Below, one piece after another: positions 33,905 through 47,127 of a DNA stretch of 64,000 bases. The position numbers were made by a program, and so were the translations under genes. Under the pieces are notes generated by a model that was given only the letters and a program-made list of their open reading frames with translations, was not told where the DNA came from and did no database searches. The stretch is from contig JASANH010001283.1 of the NCBI GenBank assembly GCA_030248295.1, positions 372,001 through 436,000 of the forward strand, read 5' to 3'. Source of the stretch: Mesodorylaimus sp. YZB2_4 (Eukaryota > Nematoda > Enoplea > Dorylaimida > Dorylaimidae). Positions within the stretch are counted from its first letter, which is position 1, and every line of letters starts with the position of its first letter.

Positions 33905-34744
33905 GTGACTAGTTGCAATTTTGGGTCGGGTTGACCAGACATTGTTAGCGGCAGCTGAAGTTCCTTGGGAAAGGAACTTCGCACAATGCCTTTCAAGATA
34001 TGGTGACTTTGGTATAAAGGTGACTATGTGAAAATATTTCGATGAAGACAACTTATTTTACGCGCCCAAGTTTTTATTTTTTGTTATTCCCTGGTAATCC
34101 TTTGCAAATAAAACAGCATTTCTTTGTATTTGCAACACTAGCGGCCAAATGAAAACCTGTGTGTCTAAAAGGGGATCAGGGTTTTTACGCTAGTCTTTAG
34201 CAAGCCCTGACCAGTCCAAATAATAGACACTACTGTACTTGCATAACAGAGTCAGAGACAGGCTCCACTGATTAACCCACGGTAGAGTATCCTAGTCTTC
34301 ACAAAAGCTTACAAATTCATAATGTTCTGGAGACTAGCTCCTGTCAGAACCTTTGCTACTGATAGAGGGAACCTACGTCTTTTGGTCACAATGAACTGTT
34401 TTGCAAGGTAACAAGATTGGGGTCAAGGGTATTCTTGGTGAACGGTATACGTGCCAGCTATACCCAAGAACCTTACGTCTTCATACAACGCAGAAATCAA
34501 AGGTGACCTCACTCCTAATAAGACCTGTTAGAAGCTGTCAAGTCCTACTGAGACTATGCCTAGTCTCACCCATTTAACATACATAGTTGCGAAGAATGTC
34601 TGTGAGAACTTACTTAAAACAGATGAGCGCATTCGCAGAAATGACTCAGAAGATTCGCATAAAGCAAATTCTGTGAATCCTGGAGTTGGGCAGAAAACTT
34701 TTTGTAACTTTTATTAGCAGAAACTTGCAAAATTGCGGTATTTT
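33905..34744. mobile_element. Repeat family B, copy 2
   Basis: Diverged copy of 22730-23650 in the same orientation. It starts at GGGTCGGGTTGACC and ends at TTGCAAAATTGCGGTATTTT. The right-hand GACCCGACCC array of copy 1 is missing here, so one terminus was lost or truncated. No open frame is conserved between the copies. Confidence 0.7.
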
Positions 34745-35379
34745 GGCATAGCGAGATTCGTGATGCACCCAAAGTGGACGAAGTAGGAGTAGTGATCCAT
34801 GGAATAGATATAGTGGAGAAGTTATAAATGACGAAAACGTCGTTGCTAGTGCCCTTCTGGATTTGACTGTCGGGCCAGTACAACGATTGGAAGCCACAAT
34901 CTATTGTCCATGTCCTGGGTGAGACGAAGATGGGGAAGAAGAACCCGAAGGTAAGACTGGGCGAGCTGTTGGCCGTGAATTATGGAGGATGAGGGTTGTA
35001 GGAACTACTGCATACACCGCAGGAGAAGTGAATGGCTATTTAAAAAGCAGGGAAGTCTTGTCCAGTTTAATAGGATTTTGCCCCTCGTCAGTACATCGAC
35101 ACTGCATTGGCATTATGGTACTTGCAAAGCAATGGAAACCTTTCCAAAACCCATGAGTTGTGTATCTTTTCAGTTTCCGCCCGTTTAAAGCTAGTAGCCA
35201 CTAACGACAGTTTCCCACCAAAAACAGCAGTACCATCCGAGATCAAATGGCCGAACCATCCGTCGACACCAATCAAACGGGTCAAGAAAGACGACTTTTT
35301 ATTGGCTCTGGAACTGGATACGGCAGCAGTCCAAGACTAGTGCAGCGCTAGAGAACAAGATGATGCGCTTGCTTGTCAG

Positions 35380-35873
35380 AGTGTGGCCCATTTCCACGCA
35401 TCGTCGTCTCAAAACGCAAGTTGCATCTGATGGATGATGATAGCGTAATTTTCTCAACTATTGTGAGTATGACCCCACCTAGTGTAAATATGTGACTGGA
35501 CTGGATGTTTTTGCTAGTCTTATCATTATTTCTGCTGATCATTTTTTTCTGCGTTCAAATATTTCACAGAATTTTTGTGCTGTGATGTACGACGAGTCAA
35601 CGACTCCTAATCATCTGCTATCGGAACCAAATACGGAGCAACCATGCAGGCATAAAATAAGTCAATTGTGCACTTTGAAAATTCCCAACAATTCTTATCA
35701 AAATCAACACGTACAGAACGAAGGTATTGAGGTTCTCCGACGCGGTCACCTAAGGGCGTCCACAGAAAAAGCTCAGCGCGATGCAATTTCCAAATACCCA
35801 TTTGCATTTTTATCTATGTCTGGTAGGTGCAATCCTGTTTCAGCTTGACTTTTCCAAGTGCATCGCGTTGTAA
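35380..35873 (+). CDS. Possible short multi-exon gene, 3' exons only
   Basis: Three segments have matching phases: 35380-35462 (acceptor GCTTGTCAG, donor GTGAGT), 35570-35723 (acceptor TTTCACAG, donor GTATTG) and 35755-35873 (weak acceptor CACCTAAG). They read C-G-P-F-P-R-I-V-V-S-K-R-K-L, then N-F-C-A-V-M-Y-D-E-S, and finish with a hydrophobic C-terminus (HFYLCLVGAILFQLDF) before TAA. The first exon was not found; an ATG at 35247 is close, but its frame and donor do not fit well. No family is recognised. It could be chance. Confidence 0.25.
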
Positions 35874-38800
35874 ATATGGGAGCGAGTCTACGGCGGCGGT
35901 GTCGGTGAGTGACTTCGCGCGAAGTTTGTGCGTGCTAAATTTCGAGGATAGTTCTTTCTCCAGTGCAGCACGAACACGTAAAAATGCGATCAGCTGATGC
36001 ACCGATGTGACCTTTGCCTGATAATATTTTCAGACCCGCTTTTCGCACGACGATATTTTGATGCCAGCCGTTTTTTGCCGCCAATCTGATGTAAGCTTGG
36101 ACAGCCTTCTCTTCGTTTTTTTCTTCCTCATTGAATCGCGGCCAGAGAATGCATACATTTCTGAGACTGGGGTGATGGAAAAATACGTACATTGATTGCC
36201 ATATCTGATTCGATCGCCAGGTGGGCGCCCACTTGCACTGCTTCGACCGTTGGTCTTGGTTCGCTGGCCCTGCCAACGCCTGCATCCGCTTCGAGTCCAA
36301 ATATTTTCGCCAAGCGATGGTCGTACACCGTGACTGGACCCCTTCCGTTTCTGCTGTTCTCGAGACATGTGTTCGCTGGACTCCAGTCTGGTCGAGCAGA
36401 GTTTCCGTCCGCACTTCCTACTTGCAAACTTGACCAACATTTGCATCTTTGACTCGACTGCCCTCTGCTGGTTTCTAAAAAATTTATTGATGTATTTTAA
36501 AAGAGCCCTCCAGCAGCATTGCAAGTTACTGTCGTTGTTGGATTAAGCCACCAGCAGCTCACTTCAGTTAGCGACGGCGTCGTTAGGCCCTGCAGGTCCA
36601 GAATCCATGCAAAGAACAGAAGGAAGCTGCTTGTGAGCATGCTCACCCAGTCCGGCAGGACAACGCAGCGACAAGCTCGTATTTTCCGCTAGAAATCAAA
36701 TATTGACCGTAATAGCTGACGCATAAGGCGTGTACATATACATCTACACTATATAATACTCATGCAATACATTTATGCCGACCAGAGGGCCTATTCCTGA
36801 AGTTACACTGAGCTTCTTAGGCCATACAGCAGGCACTGGTGCTTACCGTTGCCTTGTTCACCAAACATTAAATTCGATACCAGGTCATGCTTCGTACCGA
36901 GGCGCGCTTTTTGACCTCCTTTGAATAACTCTGCCCACTATAAACAGTCGTTGCGAAATGTACTCGTTCAACTAAGCGCACATCATTGTAACAAATTCGT
37001 CTAAAAAGACCAGATGACCTTTTGTGCCCTCCAGCTCCTCTAACTAACCCCTAGAAGATTCAGTCATCCCTCACCTCTGGCAACATTCGAAGCCATTTCC
37101 AGATTTCCGACCGTATAACAGCTGATTTTTCTCAAATTTCTTTCAAGAACTCACGGAAAAGAGGCTTAGTAAAACTCGTGAACGAGAACGAAGATTAATC
37201 CCACAGGTATTTGGTGGAACCAAGGTGCCAACAGTCCGTTTTTATTTACTTAGCGCACCCCTTACATTTTTTGTCCATAACGGAATAAGACAGGAAACAA
37301 GTTTTCATATCAGAGAACGGGCGCGAACACTAACCGCAAGCGATGGATGGAGGCGCACAAAGGCAACCTGCCGTGAGATTAGGTCACGTCCTCGCTTATC
37401 ATGGCTGATGGCCGATCATGGCTGATAGCCGGTATGAAGCTGTGCTGGAACAAACACTGTACAGTAGGTTTTGCGGGCACGTGCCAGCCAGCCTATCCGC
37501 CAGGCGATCTGGCTCGTGGCCGCTACACGCCAGGTTCTTCCTGCTGCCCGCCTGAGTGCCAGAATCTAGGCTCTCACCTGCCCGCCACTTGGGGTCCACG
37601 CCTGCGTCGGAAATATAAAAACCCGGCTTTAGCGAGCGTCTGCTTGCATTTGAGTGATATATGTAGTGTGACGCTGCATACTTCAGGTCGGGCGTGTGCA
37701 TGCCACGTCAGGGAGACCTTGTTGGCTGACTGTCACCGAGAGTAGATGCAATTCGGTAATGTTCCAGTGGCTGATCGTGAGTAATCGAGTATGCGCATCG
37801 TGGTGTGCACATTTGATGAGTTTGGTACATGCTGTAACCTGAAGCCCCTGAGAACCGGAGCCCGCAGACAAGTGGGGACAATCAACATCGTGATTCGTTG
37901 CACCAGCAACGGTCAAAACTGGTTGGAAGCCCTTGGGGGAACTAGGGCGGCGGTCCAGCCGAGAATGTAAAAAAGCACTCTGCACAAAGTCAGTGTCATC
38001 ATGGAAGAATGCGCAAGTACCGGGTCTTGCTGAGGGAGCCCCACAGAGAGCTGTTTTGAATAAAGTTCAAACCTCCGAAACTGTGCTCAATTTAAAAGAA
38101 AACGGATAAGCTCGAACCTCGGACATAGCCTGTGACATTTTTACTTGACCCGATTTGTCATTTTGCCCATACTTGTTGACAGCATCAATTAGTACAGCCT
38201 TTTAGTACATCCCAGAACTAGGTATATTAGGTGACGTTCAGGACAATCGGCTACTGCACTGTCAACAAAACTAATGAAACTATTTCGCAACATTACTTAC
38301 TGAAAAACAGCCATGTTATCTATCATGTACAAACTAAATGTTTGCGTATTTTTTTACACTTTAAAAGCACTTTTCACTCAGTCTGGTCATTATCCAGGCT
38401 CAAAAACTTGACGAATGCTTAGTCTGGAAAGTGTCAGACGAGCGCATTACTATTCAAGTGCTTGCGGACTTTTTTCGGTCGAGATCTATTGGATCCCAGA
38501 CAGCTCAGCTGGTAGGGATGGAACAAATTCCAAGGACCAGTTGTTGCGGCATTGAGCCTGGCAACAACAACAACAACGATGCGTAGTCGCGCCAGTTTTT
38601 TGAGCCTTGAAGATGATGAATTTTTGTTATTTTTTCTTTAAAGTACAAGCAATTACTTCTTTAAAAATTGTTGCTATTCTAATAAATTGCTTGAATAGTG
38701 GAAAAGTTGTTTTTGACTTTTTTTCTTCAGGGTGGCTCGAGGGCTGGCACTTGCACAATATACTTGATGAATGGCACAATTTTCTTTGAGTTACAGTTTT

Positions 38801-40412
38801 GTAAACCACTTTAAAATTCACAAAAGTATACACCCACATGTTGACCCTTGGCCAAATTTCGTCCATGGTACCAACTTGCACAAGTGACAACAAGTCATGA
38901 AAAAAAGTTCAATTTGAGACCCTTTCACTCAGGGCCAACGACCAAAATAAACAAGAAAACCCGGTCGAGGGGGCTTTGTCCTCTTCGAGCCGCTCGTTAA
39001 GGCCAGCAGGGTGATCAAGGTGTATTTACACATGTACACTAACTAGGCACCACAATTTTCAACAGAAAACCTTGGAGTTAGACGATAAATAATGTTTTGT
39101 ACTAATCAGACTAGGCGAACCGTGCGGGATCATAGTTAGTCGATGGGCCGGAGAAAAATCGGCAATGAAAACTTGGCGCCAGTCGACAGCTGTCTCGTCT
39201 GTGAAATTGTGTAAAAGAAAAGCGAAAAAACCCTTTCGCCCGCCTCATGCAAGACACATTGTTCCGACTGGCCAGTGTACACGAATAGGCGTACTTTAAA
39301 ATCAAGGTCACTGACGCTTTGGTCGCCGGAAGGTCGCTGCGGGCCGACGACAACGAATAAAGGGTCCAAGAGTCATCCTGAAATATTTTATTCACTCGCA
39401 CTTTCCCCCAAATTTACTGGCCAGTGAATATAAATTCAATACTTTTGTCGTTAACTCGTCTGTCGTCATTGGCACTGATTCGACAGCCCCTCTCATAATT
39501 TTAAGGGCCACCACTTGCTGTTATAACCCACTTTAGTCTCAATGCAGTGTCATTGGTGGTCTATGACTTGTTGACTCTGCTCTGCCGACAAAAACTTTTT
39601 CTGCGACTTGCGTCTCGTCAGTGGTGTGCAAGAAGCAAATTCGGTCAAGGATGAGGAGCAAGTTACTTGTCGTTGCTGTGCTGTTGAAGGTAAGAGTTGT
39701 TTCGCGGGGGCATGGATTGTTGCTGATAGCACTGTGAGTGGTGTTGGGACTGCGGGTAATAGTCCGGACCAATGACCACAGTCCTACAGCACCCCTTCCC
39801 TCCCTAGAAGCCACCCCTTCGTGTGATCCACGACACTTGGCAGAACTGTGGTGCAAGCCAGGCTAGTGACTTTGATTAGCGCACTCTAGGTGCTGTAGGA
39901 CTGTGGGTTGTGTACGCAGATTCTGTAGGCTATAGGCTCTACAACCGTACGGACTGCTGTAGGTGCTATGAACTGTGTGCATGTCTGCATGTACTGTCAG
40001 GATGCAAAGACTGCGTGATGTCATAAATGTTTCTCTGAAGCTGACTGCAGTACATGTAGAACAATTGGGTTCAGCAGGTGGTCTTTGTTGACCTGAGTGA
40101 CCAGTCGCTGTGCCGCTGTATGGGCCTAATGGCGCGCTGATTGTCATGGCTTTCTGCTGTAGTCACTTCCTGGGACTTCCACTGAAACAGTTGAAGTCTG
40201 CCATCGAAGTCTGATGGACAGGGGAGCTGAGACACACATGCTGGTCTCTAACATTCCAGAGCATAGCAGTGAGGAAAAATGGGGCTGTTGCAGGCAGGCG
40301 CATGCGCGGGCATGTAGCACACAATCAGCGATAGTCGAGACATCCCATCCTCGGCTCCTGCATTCCTGAGCATTCAAGTGAGCAGAAATGAGCGTGGATC
40401 ATATGATGGTAT
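35874..40412. other. Long gene-poor stretch
   Basis: I cannot support a gene here. Three overlapping minus-strand frames at 35935-36524 are all open, but no splice path links them sensibly. At about 38495-38530 the run GACAGCTCAGCTGGTAGGGA is A-box-like, followed by an ACAACA repeat, but no B box is seen. Confidence 0.4.
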
Positions 40413-40484
40413 GGGGATGTAGCTCAGTGGTAGAGCGTCCGTTTCGCATACGGAAGGCCGTCGGTTCGATCCCGACCCTCTCCA
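40413..40484 (+). tRNA. tRNA-Ala (anticodon CGC)
   Basis: A 72-base cloverleaf. The acceptor GGGGATG pairs with CCTCTCC (one mismatch, one G-U), discriminator A. D arm GCTC-AGTGGTA-GAGC, anticodon stem TCCGT/ACGGA with loop TTCGCAT (anticodon CGC, alanine), 5-base variable loop, T arm GTCGG-TTCGATC-CCGAC. No intron. A and B boxes are canonical. A T-rich Pol III terminator (CCCTTTTCG) follows 6 bases downstream. Confidence 0.93.
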
Positions 40485-40975
40485 TCCCTTTTCGAAAAAT
40501 ATTTCACTGAAGTTTTGTGTATCCGAAACTGTAATAGGCCGTGACTCCCTACAAGTTTTGAAGTCACTCTGAGGTGAGGTTATGCCGACTTAAATTTTCC
40601 TACTCATGTTGCCACTTAAAAATGCCTTTTTTAATACTATTTTACGACCTTGAAAATCACATAAAATAGAACTCCAATCAGATTATATCCTTGCCAAGTC
40701 CGTGTTCATGCATGTTTTTCCGATCTTATCCGCTGACCTTGTATTTTTCAAAGACCGCGTACATGGCTGACTTGAGGCACAATGCCAATTTTTCCTTGCG
40801 TTCTGAAAGAAAAACGAGTTCATTGACTGTTTTGTTTCATCATCCGTTGTTTCCTGTATTTTATGACCACGACTCGCATGAAATTTTAGTTCGTGGGCGG
40901 ATGACATGTCGATTTAGGATTTACTACTTTCCTCTCAATGTCAAGGTCACACGCGTTTCCTGTCGAATTTTTTAG

Positions 40976-43900
40976 ATGTTAACGACCGTTTCCACGATTC
41001 CAATAGAAAATATTCAAAATATTATCGGCCAATATGTCAATTATGAGGGGGGCGAATTGAAAGATACATTCGGCGTGAATGAAGGGTCCAAAGGTGAGGT
41101 TCCTGAAATAACTACAATTTTCTGGCATTTTATTCATCAAATATTGAAGTTTGACTGAAACATAAGTTCGCTTCAGTATTTTTAGGGTCAGGGCAATCCA
41201 AAGGTAGCTAACGAGGCAAAAAATTGAACGGATGATTGCACTGTTGATTACTTTCCAAAAAGTCTGTGATCACAGACAAGAAACTTCTAGACTCACCAAT
41301 GCACATAGTGGATTGCCCTTGCTTCGGTGTTAAAGCAGGCCTGTTGATGAGTAATCACTGCTAATCATTGCACTTTCTGATAAGGATTCCATGTTACCTG
41401 ATAAGAGGACAGATTCAAATAGTCAGTCGCACGGGCCGCTATCACATCACTAGTAAGCATCTGATTAGATTTTAAAAGTGACACTGATAAGCTCATGATA
41501 AAGTTAAACGTTGAAGTCTGACTCAAGAATGCGCACTGATAAGTCGCTAAAACGAATGGATGAAAGATAATAAGCGCAAACACCAGATGGTGATGATTCG
41601 CTCTAACCAAAGCTACATTGCTCATCAGTGCAACGTAGCCACAGTATATACTCACTGGTAAACAGTTATCCAAGCACAAGGACCACCTAGTTCTTCCAGC
41701 ATAACTCTTTTTATCAGGTGCTGAAATTCACTAGCTATCAGACACGTTTAATGAATCACTGTCCAGCCTATTCATATTAAGTATGTATGCTAACCCTGCA
41801 GACAGCAGATTTGGAAAGACACTTCTTTCATTTCTTGGCTAGGTTATTTATAGCATGAGATCTACCTCTAGAACTAACTGAAGCGGGCGCCACACTTAAA
41901 ATCAGACCACACACAATCACGCGTATTCATCGCCTATCGCCAAACGGCGAGCTGCAGCATCTATCAAGAAGTAGACTGTAGAAGAAACTGTAGACTTTTT
42001 GCATTGCACTGCTCACTCGAGATGCCCCTTCAAATTTTAGCTGCTGTACTTTACACCACACACTCAAATATACCCTAAAACGATATACCCCATCTCGTTG
42101 CAGTACCCGAGCACAATCTCGTATGGCCGACTGTCGACTACAGCATTGACGATGACGGCCAATCAATAATCAATCGATTGCTGCTCAACATGCCGGAAGA
42201 TTCAAACCAATCACATTTCTCAATTCCACTGCGCCTTGTCGATGATCCAATTCAAACAGCCCCAGTTCAACGAAAATGCCATTATCAGTCGTTGGACGAC
42301 AAGAATCAAGAAAATTCAATTCATGCCGCTGTATCGAACTGTGATGGACAACTGGTACGGATCTGATGATTCGTATAATTCAAATGATTGATAATCATTG
42401 ATTATAGCGTGGTACGATCATCACTGACACCCAAGTCTTCACTTTGCATCCACTTCCAAAACCACGCCAAAAATACAATCCCATCTCAAATCGGGGATCC
42501 AACGCCAGCCGATCAGTCGAGTACAAAACTCATGTTCTAATCAAAAGGCAAAGCCTTACTGATAACTCATTGCAGAAAACAGAATTTTGTGGTCTCGGTA
42601 TGATATGAAAGTCTTGATTTTCATTCAAAAAAATGTAGCCTCTGATTTTTAGATTCTGACCGCCCAGTATCCAGTATGGCGCGTGATTCCCCACTTTTGG
42701 ATTCAATGGGACCCCAGGCCAGGCGAATAAGCTTAGAGAGCACAATGACTGTAGAAATGGCCATATTTGTTGATTATGAAATGTACAGACGTTATTGGAG
42801 CGATTATGGAGCGGATGCGGAAAATAGACTGCAAGATTTTGTGTCGACTGTTTTCAATAATGTGAGAATGCGAAGCCATATTTCCCCTGAGTTTTTGTCA
42901 TAGCCACTGTTCTTCTCAGGGAAGGTACAGTGATTCGATGCACCCTCTCCCCCACCCCTTGTCTTCTTTTTGCCACGTGTGGTCTTTCTTCACAATAAAT
43001 CATCAAGTTCGAATGATTGCTTTTCAGATCCAAATCCTCTACAATCACCCAACGATGACTTACCAACTGACATTCAAGATTGTTCGTTATGAAGTGTTCA
43101 AAACTCAACCAGTATGAGTGAAAAAGTTTAAGTTTTTTGCCGAACTGTAATAATTTTTTGCAGGATTCGATCGGCGGATTCCGACATCGAGATGGCGATG
43201 CTCAAATGTATTTGGATGCCTTTTGTATTTATCAGTATGGACTAAGAAGCCGAACGTGGGACCAAGCATTTTTGTTCACTGGGTAAGTGGAATCGGGACT
43301 TGCTGAACTGTGGTGAGTGCAAATCCCCAAGATTAAATTTTTTGGTGATCTGTCAGATTTATCGCCTGCTTGCTGTCTTTAGATGAGTCTGTCATTGCTG
43401 ATAGTCTAGCCTCATGAGCGAGGCGTCATGAAGCTCAGACTATATTGGCCTCATGAACGAGGCTCACAAAACCTGAATTCTTCTGTTAGCCGTGCGTATA
43501 GGAAATGCGTAGGTCTTGAGCAATCAGGACGGTGATAAGCTGATAACATCCTGGTTTCTCCGCTGTAGCATACGCACCCATGAAGCAGCAATGCTTCGTG
43601 CAAGCAACAAACTATATGCCTTGCAGTTTCGAAGCATCAGCGTTGCAATGCTTCTGTAAGCCGTGCTACTACAGTCTAACAGTCGCCTTGTTTCAGATAT
43701 GATATTCACAGAAGCTATGGCAACGATAAGTCGATCAGCGGCATTGCTCGTTTATATGGTGCTTGCGATCCATACAACAGTTGTGTCCTGGTGGAAGGGC
43801 ACGATTTCACCTCAGTCTACATCGCCACGCATGAACTTGGCCATGGATTCGGAATGAGGCACGATGAACCGTACTGCTCGAGTACATTCATCATGTCCGG

Positions 43901-46900
43901 GTCCTTGGGTCCAGGAAAAGTTACTTGGTCAACGTGCAGTATGAACGATATGGGAAAGTACCTTGCGAAGTTGGAGTAAGTGAGCTGGTCATTCTGTACT
44001 ACTGAGGCGGCCGCACCTGGCCTTGACATATCCCTATAAATTTTCTCGCACAATTTAAACTGTGGCTCACTGAAAAGTTTCCTAACCTGAAGTGGATTCG
44101 GGCACTGCTAGTAATTATTGGCAGTCACATTGGGGGAGATACTGCACTCTTCGCCAGCAAGGAGGCATTAGACCAGCCGGATTTGGTGTGCGCCTCGAAA
44201 TTATCCTCTCCTGGGGGTACTTCTTCCAGATTGCTTCAGTATCTCATGCCCCCATTGTCTGAGCTCATCACAAAGCACCTGTTCCAGCAACAATGGTAAG
44301 AACTGCCTTCGTCAGACGAATGGCTATGCTGCCATGACCGTCGACATGTCCTCACTGCCGGGTCAAAGGTACGATGCCGATCGCCAATGCGCAATGATGC
44401 ATGGCTCTGGATATCGGCATGTCATCCCTCGAAATCAATACTCTGAAGGGGCGTGCAGCATGATGTGGTGCGGACAGAATAGCTACGGCCGTATTATCAC
44501 TGCCCACCCCGCCCTGGAAGGCTCGGTATGTGGTGACAATCGATACTGCCTGAGGGGTAAGTGGTGCTAGCAGGCCAGAGACACCTGTGTTCTCACTACT
44601 CGCTTTCAGGTCAGTGTCTGCAGTGGACGCCGACCTACACTCGACGCCAGGCCGAACCTCGTCCCTTGGATGGCGCATGGACCGATTGGTTTAGACCATC
44701 CTGCGCCAACTGTGCTTGCGCTCCGTTTACTGGTAGCTTAGGAATCCTTCAGTCGACCCGAACCTGCTCCAATCCCCCACCAACGAATGGCGGCCGGGAA
44801 TGCCCTGGGGATGCAGTGCGTGGCATCGTGTGCAATGCCGACTGCCCGGCAACAGGCAACACAATCCAAGCTTACATCGACCGCCAGTGTCAATGGCGTC
44901 TATCGTTGGGTAAAGATCCAGAAATGACTGGCAAAGGCGCCCAGTTGACTATGGACGATGAAAGAGCGTGCAAAGTGTTTTGCGACATTCGTCCTACATC
45001 AACTGGCAAGAATTATCGATTTTATGGAGATCTGATACCTGATGGATCGCCTTGTGGCCAGAGAAAGTTCTGCGTGGCTGGGCAGTGTCTGCGATTGGCG
45101 TGCGAGAGTGGTGGATTGGTGAACGATGAGACATCTTGTCCAAATCGTAAGTATAGTGGGGGCATGGTGCCGAATCTGACTGATCGTGAGAGGAAGGCTC
45201 TACGGCCTGTCAAACAGGCTGTGCCAACATAGTCTCTCTTTTTGTATGACCCTGAACGGTGGAGTGTCTGACCATTTTCAAAGCCATGGTAGCAGCGTAC
45301 CATGGCTTCGAATTGAAGTTTGGCGCCATTTTTCCTTCCAGTTAGAGCACGCAATCGACAAAGTGATTAGGAATATTTTATCTAACCACATTTTGTTTTT
45401 CAGAGACAGAACGATGCGCCATCACACCTCCAACCCCGCCCAAAGTCTCCCCCACTCAAGCAGTTATTAGCACGAGCAGTTTCTCAGTGCCTGACGAGTG
45501 GACTCAATGGTCAGCTTGGTCAACGTGCAGTGCGACATGTGGTCATGGAAGATCGACCAGACGGCGTCAGTGTCCAGGCAATGGCAAGTGCGAGTATGGC
45601 AACTCGGTGGAGACCAAGGACTGCGATATGCCGAAATGTTTAGGATTTGGTTGGACATCATGGTCCGCTTGGAGTCAATGTAAGCCTTTATAACTTTGAT
45701 ACAAAACTTTCTGGCAGCATTTTCTTCTCTTAGGCTCCACAACATGCGACAAAGGCCTGCAGGCTCGATATCGAAGGTGCAAAAGTAAATCTTGCAGCGA
45801 GCCATCGGAGGAGCGACGGCTGTGTAATAATGGACCTTGCGACAACAGTTTAAAAAGTTATGAAGGTACGGTAGACTATCCTGGATCTGCTAAATTCAAA
45901 TTTGGCGCGCATTTTTGTAGCAAAAGTACCATAAACACACAAGTACCAAGTACTGTGCAGCATTCCCTTTAGGTAATAGTTAGTTTCAGGCGAGCTTCCT
46001 TGTTGCTAATCGACAGGGTATACAGTAGCACGAGTATAGCTACGTAGCAATAGCAATAATGTCCTCGATTCCGCCTAGCCAGGTTTCTTTTTAATTTTGT
46101 TGGTTCAACCCCTTTTGCCTACTGTACGGCCAGCAAGCAGTCAAACCTTATAAGCAAGGCTGTGCAAGGGAGCGCACACAGCAGCATCTCTAAGCTAGGG
46201 CACTCTGAGCTGGACACTGACTTCCTAGGACAATGGTAGGTGGGCTTACGATGAGACTGTCTCGTGGTGTGGCTTCCGTCTCTCCACTCGGAGCACCTTG
46301 ACAGTACCCTTGCGGCACCCACGCAAGCCTGGCCTGGCGTGCACGGTCAGCGAGGTTTTATGGTTCAACCGACCTGGGATCTATCGAACCCAGGACAAAC
46401 CCTGTCTCTTCCTACCAAGCAATACCGTAATGGTAGACGAATGCCAAACTTCTTCACCCACCAGTCGCGCATGTCGCGTTGTGGTGTGATGAAACATGCA
46501 AATGCATTAAAACCTAATCAATTTTAATGAGAATGTATAGAACAGACACCAGTATCCCCGCAACAATGCATTCTTGCATTTTTAGAACCACACTGGACCA
46601 CGTGGTCAGTCTGGAGCACTTGCTCCGTCACTTGCGGAGAAGGAACACAGACACGGTCTCGAGCGTGCAGTGGACGATGTGGTCCGAATGCTTTCGAAAA
46701 ATCTCGCGAAATGAGACACTGTTATCAATCAGCGTGTGCTCAATGGGGATCGTGGGGATCGTGGTCCGAGTGCTACGATTCGACCAGAGCTCAAACACGA
46801 GTCCGCAATTGTTACGGCAATGGTCGATGTCCTGGCCAGCCGACTAATTCAGCAATGGATCGCCAATTCCGTCCCTGTTCCGCCCCAACATGGTCGAATT

Positions 46901-47127
46901 CGGGTACCAAATGGCTGCAATGGGGTTCGTGGACACCTTGTACCCGCACGTGTGGTGGTGGCACTAGAACTCGTTATCGCACTTGTTCTAGTGATGGAGC
47001 CTGCGTGGGTGAGGATAGCGAAAGGGAAGAATGCGCTAAACAGGAATGTCCGAATGTGAGATTAAGTCGAGGAACTGCTTTGCGATGGTTTTCAGCCAGA
47101 GTTTCCAGACCTAGGGGGAATTTGTGA
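40976..47127 (+). CDS. ADAMTS-family secreted metalloprotease (12 exons, about 1001 aa)
   Basis: Exons 40976-41093, 42104-42354, 42408-42597, 42653-42861, 43028-43111, 43164-43282, 43697-43975, 44288-44556, 44610-45146, 45404-45679, 45734-45865 and 46586-47127; all phases agree and the total is divisible by three. The prodomain has A-A-V-S-N-C-D-G and G-T-I-I-T-D-T. The catalytic domain starts near T-V-E-M-A-I-F-V-D and carries [12 protein letters not shown] at about residue 369 with the Met-turn F-I-M-S-G. A disintegrin-like domain ([12 protein letters not shown]), a shortened central thrombospondin repeat, a Cys-rich domain (A-C-K-V-F-C...D-G-S-P-C) and about five C-terminal thrombospondin repeats (W-S-A-W-S-T-C type) follow. 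No spacer domain is evident. Expected to cleave extracellular-matrix proteoglycans. The first exon opens just after TTTTTTAG and lacks a signal peptide, so an upstream exon is probably missing. AATAAA follows at 47411. Confidence 0.88.
45283..45312. repeat. Hairpin in ADAMTS intron
   Basis: AAGCCATGGTA and TACCATGGCTT flank a six-base loop inside the intron 45147-45403, an 11-base-pair perfect stem. Confidence 0.7.
46085..46490 (+). repeat. Dispersed repeat family C inside the last ADAMTS intron
   Basis: It shares CCTAGGACAATGGTAGG, GTCTCTCCACTCGGAGCACC and GTGCACGGTCAGCGAGG with 28730-28900, and its first part with 13440-13520. It explains most of the unusually long last intron (45866-46585). 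Confidence 0.6.

Noticed and set aside
35823..35843. A 21-base intron before the last codons of the 35.4-35.9 kb candidate
   Set aside because: Too short for splicing; the sequence is open in frame and is read through as part of a hydrophobic C-terminus.
35935..36524. Minus-strand gene with three overlapping open frames
   Set aside because: One frame (ending E-S-D-M-A-I-N before GTACGT) and another (E-K-A-V-Q-A-Y-I-R-L-A-A-K) look protein-like, but no GT-AG intron joins them in phase: the available acceptors give introns of 30 bases or less and lead into stops.
38495..38600. tRNA-like A box followed by an ACAACA repeat
   Set aside because: No B box or cloverleaf could be found, so neither tRNA nor SINE is supported.
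43381..43670. Repetitive CTCATGA-GCGAGGC and GAAGCA-GCAATGCTTC words inside an ADAMTS intron
   Set aside because: Partly self-complementary, but short and inside an intron; no RNA or element family can be supported.
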